IMG/VR virus record: IMGVR_UViG_3300024261_000015
Location: 18,711 to 82,710 of that record
DNA from: a virus
Direction: 5' to 3' (one strand)
Length of the DNA: 64,000 nucleotides
Below are positions 9,091 to 18,190 of this stretch, piece after piece. Both the position numbers and the translations under genes were made by a program. Position 1 is the stretch's first letter. Each line of letters begins with the position of its first letter. The notes beneath the pieces were generated by a model, which had not been told where the DNA came from, did not search any database, and worked only from the letters and a program-made list of their open reading frames with translations.

Positions 9091-10338
9091 ATGAAAAAAG
9101 ACAAGTTGAAGATTTTAGCTTGTCCTGCAAACGAGGGAGGATGCGCGTATTATCGTGTCATCCTCCCTTGTAATAAATTGCAGGAGTTGCACTCTGATGA
9201 GGTTGAAGTCCGTATGGATATGAACCCTCTAGGATGGGATAAAGAAGCTATGCAAGCTAACCAAGATGGTAAGCCTGTTATTTTAAAGGATTGGACTCCT
9301 GAAAATATTGAATGGGCAGACGTAGTTTTCCATCAGAACATTCATAACTTCGGAGGTAATTACACTTTGGAGTTGATGCACCGCGCAGCGCTTGCAGGTA
9401 AGTTAACGCATTACGATAATGATGACTTGCTTACTGATTTGTATGAAGGTCATAGGTTGTTTGGCGCTTATAAAGATAATAAACTCGCAGACCTAACTAA
9501 GCGAATTTATGGTATGGTAGATATTGTATCAGTTACCCAGAGAAAGTTTGCGGAAAGGATAGCTGAGCATGTTGGTCGTGCTTTGGTTATTATTAAAAAC
9601 GCAATCGACTTTAACCTGCCTGCATGGAATGAACTTAAGTTACCCCCGCCTAGAAAGAAGCTAACTAGGATAGGATGGGTTGGAGGTATTCACCATGAAG
9701 AGGATGTTAAGGAGTTCCCTGGAGTAGCAATGGCTGTAAACGCTAGAGCAGGTCCTGAGAATGTACATTGGGGTTGGTATGGTCGTCCTCCTATGCCTGT
9801 CAATAAGGAGACGGGTAAGCCTGAGCCTGACTGGCAACAAGATGTGTGGGATAATTATCAAAATATGTTGAGTCATGGTATTAGACATCACAATTTTCAA
9901 GTGTATGGAGCCCTACCTGCTGAGAATTATGGTAAGATGTACACTAACATTGATATCGCTATAGCCCCCCTTCAAATGAATAACTTCAATGACTCAAAAT
10001 CTGAAATTAAGGTTGCTGAGTGTGGTAGGTATGGCGTACCTCTCGTAGCTTCTAATGTAGGGTGCTATGACGAGACTATCTTTAATGGTCATACAGGGTA
10101 TCTTATTGATTCCGATAACCCTAAAAAGGACTGGGTTAGGTACCTTACCAAATGTATTAAGGACCCTAAACATACACGTGAGATGGGCCAGAACCTTAAA
10201 AAGGTAGTCGATAAGCATTTTGATATCAACAAAAATGTATACGGAAGAATTGAACTTTATAATGAGATTATAAAGGCCAAAGAAGGTACGCTTAAACATA
10301 AACAAGAAGATGCAGGTACAGACGATGGAAACAGTTAG
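9091..10338 (+). CDS. Glycosyltransferase, GT4/GT-B type
   Basis: 415 residues. The C-terminal half has the GT-B donor-site pattern: WVGGIHHEED, then KVAECGRYGVPLVASNVGCYDE with the EX7E-like spacing, followed by a helical tail. The N-domain contains HYDNDDLL. It should transfer a sugar from a nucleotide donor; the acceptor is unknown. It is the first of a run of sugar-transfer genes placed between the SSB and recA genes. Confidence 0.82.
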   Translation: MKKDKLKILACPANEGGCAYYRVILPCNKLQELHSDEVEVRMDMNPLGWDKEAMQANQDGKPVILKDWTPENIEWADVVFHQNIHNFGGNYTLELMHRAALAGKLTHYDNDDLLTDLYEGHRLFGAYKDNKLADLTKRIYGMVDIVSVTQRKFAERIAEHVGRALVIIKNAIDFNLPAWNELKLPPPRKKLTRIGWVGGIHHEEDVKEFPGVAMAVNARAGPENVHWGWYGRPPMPVNKETGKPEPDWQQDVWDNYQNMLSHGIRHHNFQVYGALPAENYGKMYTNIDIAIAPLQMNNFNDSKSEIKVAECGRYGVPLVASNVGCYDETIFNGHTGYLIDSDNPKKDWVRYLTKCIKDPKHTREMGQNLKKVVDKHFDINKNVYGRIELYNEIIKAKEGTLKHKQEDAGTDDGNS

Positions 10339-10486
10339 TATAATAGTAGCGGGTATCGGCTTTATAGCCTTTATTTTAGGATTCGCCCTCCCAGCCCTAC
10401 AGTTTCACGTTATTATGCGAGTGCCCACTAGCAGTACTGCTAGGAAATCCCTTGACAAGGATTCTTACTTGAGGGGTGGGGAGTGA
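10325..10486 (+). CDS. Small membrane protein (53 aa)
   Basis: METVSIIV begins one strongly hydrophobic segment (about residues 4-30), followed by a basic and polar tail. It overlaps the glycosyltransferase end by 14 bases and the next start by 4 (GTGA), so it is embedded in the operon. It might anchor a glycosyltransferase to the inner membrane; this is inference from position. Confidence 0.6.
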   Translation: METVSIIVAGIGFIAFILGFALPALQFHVIMRVPTSSTARKSLDKDSYLRGGE

Positions 10487-11097
10487 CCTCTCCTAGATTT
10501 AGTATTATTATGCCCCATTACCAGGGAAGTATCGACCATGATACTTTTTTGCGGGGGGTTAATAGCATTCTAAATCAAACGTGTAAAGACTTCGAGATAA
10601 TTTGTATTCATGACGGTCCTCTCCTTACAAAAGAAGAGTTTCCAGTCGAAGTTATCTGCACTAAGAAGCGTTATAATGATTGGGGTCATTCCCTTCGTGA
10701 CTGGGGAATAAAGAAGGCTAAAGGCGAATACATTATTCATTTTAACCCAGACAACGTTCTGTATCCCGATTGCCTGGAAGTTCTCTCTACTTACTCGGAT
10801 GATGTCCTCGTCTTTGCTGTAAAAATGATGGGGATGATAGCATACGTTGATGAACAAGGGCAGGAGTGGAAAGCGTACCCCCATGAAAGGGATTATAGTA
10901 TCTATACGGTCATAACAGGGAACCCTGTTAGGTTTAACAATATCGACTGCATGCAATTAGTAGCAAAGAGATGGGTGTGGCACGGTATAGGAGGATGGAA
11001 AGATAAACGCGAGGTATCGGATTTCATTCTTTACGAAGAGATAGGGTTGAAACACCCTCCTAAATTTATTTCTGAGGTTTTAGGAGAACACTATTAA
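10483..11097 (+). CDS. GT2-family glycosyltransferase
   Basis: 204 residues with a GT-A start (FSIIMPHYQG), SILNQTCKDFEII, then KAKGEYIIHFNPDN, where NPDN replaces the usual DxD metal site. Starts with GTG inside the end of the previous small ORF. It is short for GT2 and lacks a membrane segment, so it is a soluble single-domain enzyme. Confidence 0.8.
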   Translation: MTSPRFSIIMPHYQGSIDHDTFLRGVNSILNQTCKDFEIICIHDGPLLTKEEFPVEVICTKKRYNDWGHSLRDWGIKKAKGEYIIHFNPDNVLYPDCLEVLSTYSDDVLVFAVKMMGMIAYVDEQGQEWKAYPHERDYSIYTVITGNPVRFNNIDCMQLVAKRWVWHGIGGWKDKREVSDFILYEEIGLKHPPKFISEVLGEHY

Positions 11098-11109
11098 ATA
11101 TACAACAAC

Positions 11110-11115
11110 TATAAC
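11110..11115 (+). promoter_or_regulatory. TATA-type promoter, 5 bp before a start codon
   Basis: CTATAAC lies in the short gap between two sugar genes and is followed by 5 bases and ATG. No -35 box. Same geometry as the sites at 6173, 14046, 20859 and 21540. Confidence 0.45.
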
Positions 11116-11120
11116 ATTAT

Positions 11121-12656
11121 ATGAGCTTTTTAGACGATAACCCGAGTAAACGGCGTGTATGTGCCGTTATGTGTACATACGGACGATTTGAAATCGTAAA
11201 ACAATCCTTAACAATGTTTTTGGCGCAAGACTATCCTAATAAACAACTTGTTATATTTAACACAGCAACTACACCTTTAATTCTCGATGAGTTCTTAATG
11301 TCCCACCCCGACATTAAGGTTGTAAATCAGACTCATAAATCTGATGGGACTCCTTACAAGAGTTTAGGGTGTGTTCGAAATGCATCGCTTGAACATGCCG
11401 AGGGGGATATTTATATCTGTTGGGATGATGATGATTTGTTTATGCCCTGGCATATTACTCAAGCCATGTCTCACTGGAGTAAAGCTCCTGTAGTAGCGTG
11501 GAAGCCTGACGTATCCTATTGGAGTCAGGATGGAGGTAAAAGCTTTCTTGGGCTTATGGGCAATTCCATGGAGGCTTCTTTCGTAGTAGGAATGAAGCAT
11601 ATGAAACAGTATGGGTTTTCTACGGGACGTTCTGGAGCAGAACATGTTGATGGGGGTTGGTTAGATAAGACTGATGCTTTGATAGAAAATGTAAGCCCCT
11701 TTGAAAGTTATGGGTATATTTGGGGAGATAAACGCGCAGGTCACAAAACAAGCGGTCATATTGGTGACGGTAATAATTTCGAAAACCATAAGAACGCCAG
11801 CGATGATTTTGGGAATGAACCTTTAAGCATTTGCTCCGTGCATATGTTCGACAAGTTTTTCAAAAGCGCTATAGCTATGTGGGAGAACCCCACCCTTTAT
11901 GAGGGCATTAATACTCAGGTTACGGTATCGCAAGTAGAAGAGTTAAAAGGTTTAATGAGGGATTACTACCTTAGACATGCAGTTGAATTACCTGAGTTTT
12001 TGCGTGACGTACAGCCCCAGAAGGTTGAAGATACTATTACGTGCCCTAACTGTAACCATAAGTTTGAGGCCAGTGCCACCTCCTTACCTGTAAGCGAAAA
12101 GCCTGCTACGGGAAGGAACAACTCTTTTTTAAAAGTACTTACCGTACTGGAACAGTCATACAATCGCCCTATAACAATCGTAGAGGCGGGTTGTATTCGG
12201 AAGCCAAATGAAGAAGGTAGAATAGGAGATGGGTGGAGTACTGTGAATTGGGATTGGTATGCTAGGCGTACAGACTCTAAAGTTCACGTTGTGGATATCA
12301 ACAAAGACCACATCGCTCACGGCAAGTCTATCGTCCCAGAAAGTGAGTTTATTACTTACTATCTTGATGATTCTGTGAATTTCTTGAAGAAGTTCGAGGG
12401 GCGGATTGATTTGTTATTTTTAGACAGTTTTGATTACTGCGGGGATGAGGAAAATCAAAGAGCGTGTCATTACCATTCACTGAATGAGGTTATAGCTGCC
12501 TGGGACAAGTTAAGTGCTACTTGTTTTGTTTTGATAGACGATGTCTTTAATGGTGAGTGGGATGGAAAAGGAAAGTTGTCTATACCGTATCTTTTAGATA
12601 ATGGATTTGAGCTTATGTATCATGTAGATAATCAAGTGTTATTGCGTAAAGGGTAA
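11121..12656 (+). CDS. Glycosyltransferase-methyltransferase fusion
   Basis: 511 residues in three parts. Residues 1-250: GT2-type domain (VCAVMCTYGRF, then EGDIYICWDDDDLF with a DDD metal site). Near 310: a zinc-ribbon knuckle, CPNCNHKF. Residues 330-511: a Rossmann-fold class I methyltransferase-like domain (TIVEAGCIR, VHVVDINKDH, DLLFLDSFD, FVLIDDVF). The fusion suggests one enzyme adds and methylates a sugar. The acceptor is unknown. The methyltransferase fold is inferred from strand motifs. Confidence 0.75.
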   Translation: MSFLDDNPSKRRVCAVMCTYGRFEIVKQSLTMFLAQDYPNKQLVIFNTATTPLILDEFLMSHPDIKVVNQTHKSDGTPYKSLGCVRNASLEHAEGDIYICWDDDDLFMPWHITQAMSHWSKAPVVAWKPDVSYWSQDGGKSFLGLMGNSMEASFVVGMKHMKQYGFSTGRSGAEHVDGGWLDKTDALIENVSPFESYGYIWGDKRAGHKTSGHIGDGNNFENHKNASDDFGNEPLSICSVHMFDKFFKSAIAMWENPTLYEGINTQVTVSQVEELKGLMRDYYLRHAVELPEFLRDVQPQKVEDTITCPNCNHKFEASATSLPVSEKPATGRNNSFLKVLTVLEQSYNRPITIVEAGCIRKPNEEGRIGDGWSTVNWDWYARRTDSKVHVVDINKDHIAHGKSIVPESEFITYYLDDSVNFLKKFEGRIDLLFLDSFDYCGDEENQRACHYHSLNEVIAAWDKLSATCFVLIDDVFNGEWDGKGKLSIPYLLDNGFELMYHVDNQVLLRKG

Positions 12657-12657
12657 T

Positions 12658-13332
12658 ATGGAGAAGATAATACATCAAATTTGGGTGGGTCCACACCCAA
12701 TGCCTCAAAACGAAGCCGCTTGGTCTAATGCTATTCGTAACTCACACCCAAACTACGAGTATTACTTTTGGAGTGATAGTAATTTACCTGAGCTTCCTGA
12801 GGATTTGCAGGCTATGGTAGATGTTTTTACGGAATACAAGGAGTGGATTAGAATAGCGGACATGTTGAGGTATTATGTGGTGTGGAAGTACGGGGGGATA
12901 TACATTGATGTTGATTACAAGATAATTAACCCTATAGAGGATTTAAAATTAGAGAACTACAAAGGGTTCGTTCCGCTGCACTACGCTCCTGGAGAAACCA
13001 TATGTAATTCTATTTTTGGCTTTGAGAAAAATCACCCGATTATAGCTGATAGGGTTGATGAGATACTTGAAATGGCAAAGAACGTATCTCAATGGGATAA
13101 TCTAGGATGGTTGCCGTGGTTCGGAGTCCATTTTTTCGGGCAAGGTCTTAAACGTTTCATAGGCGAAGACCCAGATGAAGTGGATACTGTTATAGCTCCT
13201 ATTCTTGAAAGTGAGTGGGGTATTAAAACAATACACTCTAGGGAAGACCTAAAACTTAATTATCTAGCGCATCAATTTTCTTATAATTGGGGTTCTGGGT
13301 TGGACGGCAGAAAGGGGGGGGTACCCTCATAG
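12658..13332 (+). CDS. GT32/OCH1-like glycosyltransferase
   Basis: 224 residues. KIIHQIWVG at the start and RIADMLRYYVVWKYGG followed by IYIDVDY (DxD) are typical of the capsular polysaccharide/OCH1 family of retaining GT-A enzymes. Two bases separate it from the previous stop. It probably adds hexose to a glycan started by neighbouring enzymes. Confidence 0.85.
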   Translation: MEKIIHQIWVGPHPMPQNEAAWSNAIRNSHPNYEYYFWSDSNLPELPEDLQAMVDVFTEYKEWIRIADMLRYYVVWKYGGIYIDVDYKIINPIEDLKLENYKGFVPLHYAPGETICNSIFGFEKNHPIIADRVDEILEMAKNVSQWDNLGWLPWFGVHFFGQGLKRFIGEDPDEVDTVIAPILESEWGIKTIHSREDLKLNYLAHQFSYNWGSGLDGRKGGVPS

Positions 13333-13342
13333 CACGTCTAAA

Positions 13343-14050
13343 ATGATTACCGTAAGTTTACTCTGCTCTTTATATGCCTGGAAAGGCGATAAAGCTCGCG
13401 TCTTTAAAACATTAGAGTGGTATGACGCTTTATGTGAGGGGGCAGGTTATAACTTTAGGCTTCTTCTAGTAAACGATTGTTCGGACGAGAGTTTTGACGA
13501 TATTATTCCTTATATAACCACCCCCAAAGGATATTGCACCGAAGTTCAGTACTTTAAATCTGAGGTGCGGCTAGGCAAAGCTTTGCAGTTAAATCGTTTG
13601 TTAGTATCTTGTGATGATGATTACGTAGGTATAATTGATAATGATGTCATCTGCCCCTACGAATGGCTTACACAGTGCATAGTTATAGCTAATACAGAAA
13701 GTATAGCGGTATGTGGTGTCATGGTAGAGAACCTACCTTTACTTGAAAGTAGAACTCATAAGAGCGGGATTCTTTTTGATTTACCTCAACAGCTTGGGGG
13801 CGCATGCCTTTTATGGAAGAGTTCCAAGCTTGGAGTAGAGGAATACTTCTGGCAGAAGGCTGGTGTGTATGGACATGAGGACGCTGAGTTCGTAAGACGT
13901 ATTAGTAATAAGGTAGGAAGAGTTGCGTGCTTGGCGCAAAGAGGGTATTGTATTTCTCAAGTTGCTGATAGTCCCGAGTACCAAGCATGGAAGAATAAAT
14001 GTTTAAATAGTACCACTCTACTACTAAAAAATAGAATTGATAAACTATAA
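13343..14050 (+). CDS. GT2-family glycosyltransferase
   Basis: 235 residues: VSLLCSLYAW, LLLVNDCSDESF, and DDDYVGIIDNDV as the DxD-type metal site. Late motif GHEDAEFVRRI resembles the acceptor-side ED motif of GT2 enzymes. Ends just where the recA promoter motif starts. Confidence 0.78.
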   Translation: MITVSLLCSLYAWKGDKARVFKTLEWYDALCEGAGYNFRLLLVNDCSDESFDDIIPYITTPKGYCTEVQYFKSEVRLGKALQLNRLLVSCDDDYVGIIDNDVICPYEWLTQCIVIANTESIAVCGVMVENLPLLESRTHKSGILFDLPQQLGGACLLWKSSKLGVEEYFWQKAGVYGHEDAEFVRRISNKVGRVACLAQRGYCISQVADSPEYQAWKNKCLNSTTLLLKNRIDKL

Positions 14051-14051
14051 C
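14046..14051 (+). promoter_or_regulatory. TATA-type promoter of recA
   Basis: CTATAAC overlaps the stop codon of the upstream glycosyltransferase and lies 5 bases before the recA ATG. No -35 box is visible. Confidence 0.45.
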
Positions 14052-14056
14052 ATAGT

Positions 14057-15028
14057 ATGAGCTTTTTAACAGATATTTGCAAACGATTAGACGGAGCAGC
14101 ACTGCTTTCAGAAGAAGACCAAATACATGGTTTTATAGATTCGGGGTCATTACCCCTTAACAAAATTCTCTCTGGCAAGTACAGTGGTGGGTATCCCATC
14201 GGTGCTATTACAGAGATTTACGGTGAGAGTAGTACCGCTAAAACGGTATTTCTTACCCATGCGTTCGTTGGGGCTCAGAAGCAGGGTTATTACACCGTAA
14301 TGATTGACAACGAGCACGCCTACTCCCCTGCGTTCGCTAAGACGCTTGGGGTGGACCCTGAGAAGCTTATCTACCTCATGCCTGAAGCTATGGAGGATTG
14401 CTTTGAAGCGATTGAGAAGGCTATCCTGGCTATTAGAGAGACTGATAAGGATACCCCCATTGTCATTGGGTACGACTCTATTGGAGTCTCTCCTACCCGT
14501 AAGGAGATGGAAGATACGTTTGGAAAGAACAGCGAGATGGGGGGAGCCCTTAGAGCAAAGGTTGCGGGTCAATGCTTGAGGCGAATCAACCCTCTCCTCC
14601 GTAAGCATAAAGCTGCGCTGCTTATTATTAATCAAGTACGCAGTAAGGTTGGAGTTATGTTTGGAGACCCTCGCACTAAAGCAGGAGGCGGAAAAGCACT
14701 TCTATATTATTGCGGTGTGTCTATTGAAACCTGTTCTTCTAAGTCTAACGTTTTGTTTGATGAGCATAAGAATCCTTTAGGTATTATAGGTACTGTTAAA
14801 TGCGTTAAGAACAAAGTAACTGTACCTTACCAGAACTGTGAGTTTGAGCTTCTGTACAATAAAGGGCTTACTAATGATTATGGTATGACCGTGTCTGCTT
14901 TTAAGAGTGGCGCGGTAGAGTCCCCCTCTAAAGGGTGGTATGCTATGAAAGGTGAAACGGGAAAGCATAGAGCTAAGGACCTAGACGCCCTATTAGCCTC
15001 CAAAGTTTCAGCAGGAGATTTAGTATAA
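14057..15028 (+). CDS. RecA/UvsX-like recombinase
   Basis: 323 residues. The ATP site reads GESSTAKT (about 55-62), with Ala where most RecA proteins have Gly before Lys-Thr. Walker B is IVIGYDS near 138; QVRSKVGVMFGD and the AGGGKAL loop match RecA loop regions. It forms the strand-exchange filament in homologous recombination and recombination-primed replication. Ends overlapping the next ATG (TAATG). Confidence 0.9.
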   Translation: MSFLTDICKRLDGAALLSEEDQIHGFIDSGSLPLNKILSGKYSGGYPIGAITEIYGESSTAKTVFLTHAFVGAQKQGYYTVMIDNEHAYSPAFAKTLGVDPEKLIYLMPEAMEDCFEAIEKAILAIRETDKDTPIVIGYDSIGVSPTRKEMEDTFGKNSEMGGALRAKVAGQCLRRINPLLRKHKAALLIINQVRSKVGVMFGDPRTKAGGGKALLYYCGVSIETCSSKSNVLFDEHKNPLGIIGTVKCVKNKVTVPYQNCEFELLYNKGLTNDYGMTVSAFKSGAVESPSKGWYAMKGETGKHRAKDLDALLASKVSAGDLV

Positions 15029-15714
15029 TGCATTTTGATATTGTAGAAATAGGAACCGCTGATTTTGATTCAGAAACGCAGATAGAAAAGGGATTCTTTG
15101 TTGAAAAATTCGGAGAGGTAGAGAATAAACGTATTTTAAGCGTAGAACCCGTTAAACGTTATTTGGATAACTTGCCCGTTCTGCCTAATTCGTTTAAAGA
15201 ACACGCCGCAGTCTCCAATCGGGATGGAGAAATTGATATTTGGTTTGTTTCACCTGAGAACATTGTGAAGTATGGTTTCCCAGGCTGGACGTCGGGGTGT
15301 AACAGTGTAAATAATCCCCACCCTTTGACCTTTGGGGACTACCAAAAAATGAGCCAAGAGCAGAACCACCCTGCGTATATGCGTACTATAGCTGATATTT
15401 TTACAGTTGATACGGTTAAATGTATTACATTTAAGATGTTGGCAGAGAAGTATGATATAACGAGTATAAGTTTTTTAAAAGTTGATGCGGAAGGGCATGA
15501 CACGATAATACTAAACGACTACTTTCAGTACTGCCAAACTTCCCCACAATGTAAAGCTAATTGGATTGTATTCGAAGCTAATGAACTTACTAGCTCAGGT
15601 GTAGTCGATGAGTGCGTGAGGAAGGCAGAACAACTGGGATATATTTTAAGACAAAGGAATTACGATACAATACTACAACTAGACGCAACAGTTTCAGAGG
15701 GAGGTTTAGTGTAG
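15028..15714 (+). CDS. FkbM-family methyltransferase
   Basis: 228 residues with FDIVEIGTADF, SVEPVKRYLDNL, a long insert, and FLKVDAEGHD, the FkbM acidic motif. It is a SAM-dependent O-methyltransferase type often found with glycosyltransferases. Tight overlaps on both sides place it in the same transcript as recA. Confidence 0.82.
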   Translation: MHFDIVEIGTADFDSETQIEKGFFVEKFGEVENKRILSVEPVKRYLDNLPVLPNSFKEHAAVSNRDGEIDIWFVSPENIVKYGFPGWTSGCNSVNNPHPLTFGDYQKMSQEQNHPAYMRTIADIFTVDTVKCITFKMLAEKYDITSISFLKVDAEGHDTIILNDYFQYCQTSPQCKANWIVFEANELTSSGVVDECVRKAEQLGYILRQRNYDTILQLDATVSEGGLV

Positions 15715-16325
15715 TGAGTAAAGTATTTTTAGACTGCGGTGCTCATGAATTTCAAGGTCTTAGGCAATTTATTGATATTTTAGGTATTGATGAGGATTGG
15801 AGAGTGCACAGCTTTGAAGCAAACCCTATTACTTCTGGAAGAGCCGCAGAACATATTGATAAGGCTTGGAAGTTTCATCATGTTTTTCATAATTGCGCTA
15901 TAGGTACACGAGACGGTAAAGTAACGTTTATGGGTGAGTACTGCAATTACCAAGAAGCGGGCGTTCCTGATTCTCAAGGCTCTAGAATATCCGATAATTG
16001 GCACCCTGGAATTTATAGTGAAACATCTAAGGGTGCGGGAGATGGAATCACTTCAAGGGAATTTAAGGTTGATATGATAGACTTCCCTAAGTTTATACGA
16101 GACACGTTTTCTAAGGATGACGAGATTTATATTAAGATGGATGTTGAAGGGTCTGAGTTTGATATTTTAGAGGAGCTTGTAAAAGACTTCCCACCTCAAA
16201 TTAAGGTTATGTACGTTGAATGGCATGAGAGATTTTTCCCTAACGCTCCCTATATGCATCATAGGCGTAAGTTATACACTAAGATTATAACGGAGTTAGG
16301 AGTAGAGCTTAAGGATTGGATTTAG
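15714..16325 (+). CDS. FkbM-family methyltransferase
   Basis: 203 residues from a GTG that overlaps the previous stop (TAGTG). SKVFLDCGAHEFQG is the SAM-binding start, HSFEANP follows, and IYIKMDVEGSEF is the FkbM motif. It is distant in sequence from its upstream neighbour, so it is a separate acquisition or old paralogue. A longer reading from 15612 would overlap that neighbour and is less likely. Confidence 0.84.
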   Translation: MSKVFLDCGAHEFQGLRQFIDILGIDEDWRVHSFEANPITSGRAAEHIDKAWKFHHVFHNCAIGTRDGKVTFMGEYCNYQEAGVPDSQGSRISDNWHPGIYSETSKGAGDGITSREFKVDMIDFPKFIRDTFSKDDEIYIKMDVEGSEFDILEELVKDFPPQIKVMYVEWHERFFPNAPYMHHRRKLYTKIITELGVELKDWI

Positions 16326-16326
16326 A

Positions 16327-17010
16327 ATGACTGTCGGTGTGATATTTTTAAGTTTAGCGTCTACTCCTAAGCTGAGGCAGATGACGCAAAACGCCGTCAA
16401 TAGTTGTATAATTAGTGACCCAGACATAAACTTTAGAGTGCTTGTATGCGAAGGAGTTTCTGGTATTGAATACACAGGGGCTGCGGTAACCAACCCCCCT
16501 ACAGAAGAACCGTTTAACTACAATTGGTATATGAATATGTGTAGGTCTCATGCTATGTTTAAGGGGTGTGAGTACATAGCATTATGCAATAACGACTTAC
16601 TTTTTGAAAATGAGTGGGCTTCTATCTTGATAAAGACTATGAAAAAACAAGGTGTTTTAAGTGCATGCCCTAAGGAACCAACCATTCACAGAGATGTACC
16701 CTTTGTAAATGGCGTTTGTCCTGGTTATGGAGTTACGAGCGGATTTAGACCTATCGCAGGATGGTGTATATTCCAAAATATGCGTATCTACGATATCATC
16801 GGAGATATAGATGAGCGTGCTGAGTTTTGGCACGCGGATACAATGTATGGAGAACAATTGAAGGCGTTTGAGGTTAAGCACATTTTGGTTGAGGGGTCTG
16901 TCGTTCATCACTTAGAAAGGGGGAGCAATACTTTAGAAACACTTTCCAAAACTCAACAGGAAAAGCTGACAACTCACTCTCCTGTACATAGACAGATATA
17001 CTCACTGTAA
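16327..17010 (+). CDS. Glycosyltransferase, GT-A/GT2-like
   Basis: 227 residues: TVGVIFLSLAST at the start, CEYIALCNNDLLFENEW as the metal-binding region, and HADTMYGEQLK near the C-terminus. Last gene of the sugar cluster. A 106-base gap follows, without an obvious terminator. Confidence 0.72.
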   Translation: MTVGVIFLSLASTPKLRQMTQNAVNSCIISDPDINFRVLVCEGVSGIEYTGAAVTNPPTEEPFNYNWYMNMCRSHAMFKGCEYIALCNNDLLFENEWASILIKTMKKQGVLSACPKEPTIHRDVPFVNGVCPGYGVTSGFRPIAGWCIFQNMRIYDIIGDIDERAEFWHADTMYGEQLKAFEVKHILVEGSVVHHLERGSNTLETLSKTQQEKLTTHSPVHRQIYSL

Positions 17011-17116
17011 TTTTGAACACAAACTCATTAAGCCTTAAATAGAGGGCTTAACTTAGCCAGGAACGACCCCAGGGCGACTATTATATACTGTGAGGCTCCA
17101 ATAAAGCTCACCTAAT

Positions 17117-17401
17117 ATGGAAGATATAGTTATTTTTGGTTTTAAGGCTATTGCCTGGACATTTGTTAGCTTAAGTCATGTCATAATTCCTCTCCTTATA
17201 GGGAGTGGGGTATTTTATGCTTATGCGTCTATCAAGGAGGTTATGTGGGCGTTTACATGGGAAACTAAACGGAAAGAGCGTGTAAAAGCATCCACCTCAA
17301 AACCTAAGAAGAGCCCTCCTAAGGAGACTCCCGCACCTTCAAGGGAAGTCGTCAGCAGCTACTCTGACGAATATAAACTACCTCCACTCCCTTTTAGGTA
17401 A
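17117..17401 (+). CDS. Small inner-membrane protein
   Basis: 94 residues with two hydrophobic stretches (about 5-18 and 20-38) followed by a basic, Pro- and Ser-rich cytoplasmic-type tail. No recognised family. TATATA at about 17090 may serve as its promoter. Confidence 0.6.
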   Translation: MEDIVIFGFKAIAWTFVSLSHVIIPLLIGSGVFYAYASIKEVMWAFTWETKRKERVKASTSKPKKSPPKETPAPSREVVSSYSDEYKLPPLPFR

Positions 17402-17427
17402 CTAAATAGAGTACAGGAACTAATCTT

Positions 17428-17847
17428 ATGGTAAACTTATTTCATTCATGGAATCTCAATCTTGATGAGAAGAAGAACTCAGGCTTCAAGCCTGAGGATA
17501 AAGAAGGCAAGAAAGCCGACTTCGACTCACGCAAGACACGTATTCCTTCATTCGCTACAATTGATGATGCGTTCAGCAAAGCTACGTATGGTCAAATTTT
17601 CACTACGCCCAAGTCCAGTAACATTTATGTGATTACTCATGGTACTTGGGGCGAGAAATCCAATGATAAGGTCGTTAAGAGCTTTCCCGCTGGAACTCCC
17701 TATGCAGAGATTAAAGGGTATAGTGAGCGTACAAAAGCAAAGCACGGCGGTAAAACTGTTAAGGCAGGTGAAAAAGGCCGTGAAGAAGCTGGTTTTGCTA
17801 CTAAAGACAAGAAAGACTCCGTTAAAAACATGAAGTCGGTTAATTAA
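17428..17847 (+). CDS. Hypothetical protein
   Basis: 139 residues, lysine-rich at both ends, with a compact middle (residues 40-95: IYVITHGTWGEKSND). A weak Shine-Dalgarno (AGGAAC) precedes the ATG. I do not recognise it. It is followed one base later by the next gene. Confidence 0.6.
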   Translation: MVNLFHSWNLNLDEKKNSGFKPEDKEGKKADFDSRKTRIPSFATIDDAFSKATYGQIFTTPKSSNIYVITHGTWGEKSNDKVVKSFPAGTPYAEIKGYSERTKAKHGGKTVKAGEKGREEAGFATKDKKDSVKNMKSVN

Positions 17848-17848
17848 T

Positions 17849-18190
17849 ATGGCTCGTACGTATATCCCTAAGGGTAGGTTCTTTGAGCCTAATAGAATTC
17901 ATAAGATTGCGAAAGATGTTCTTCGTGATTGTGGTGAGGACCGTAATAGGGCGTTAGAGACATTTACTTACTTTAAAAACCTAGTCGATTCTAGCCCTGA
18001 TGATGATAAGGCTAAAACCGAAATGATTCACGCCTTGGGTTTGTCCCAAGACGCTAATGATAAGATTGTAAAGATTCTAGACATGATGATTAAAATGACT
18101 CAATCCGAACAAAAGATTGATTCTGATAAAAACGTCACCGTTGAAAGTCTCTCCTTCGAAGACCTTAAAAAATCCCGTAAGAATGCCTAA
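17849..18190 (+). CDS. Hypothetical protein
   Basis: 113 residues, mainly helical and charged (DDDKAKTEMIHALGLS). Its end overlaps the start of the Clp-like ATPase gene by 8 bases, suggesting translational coupling and perhaps an adaptor role for that ATPase; this is inference from position only. Confidence 0.6.
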   Translation: MARTYIPKGRFFEPNRIHKIAKDVLRDCGEDRNRALETFTYFKNLVDSSPDDDKAKTEMIHALGLSQDANDKIVKILDMMIKMTQSEQKIDSDKNVTVESLSFEDLKKSRKNA

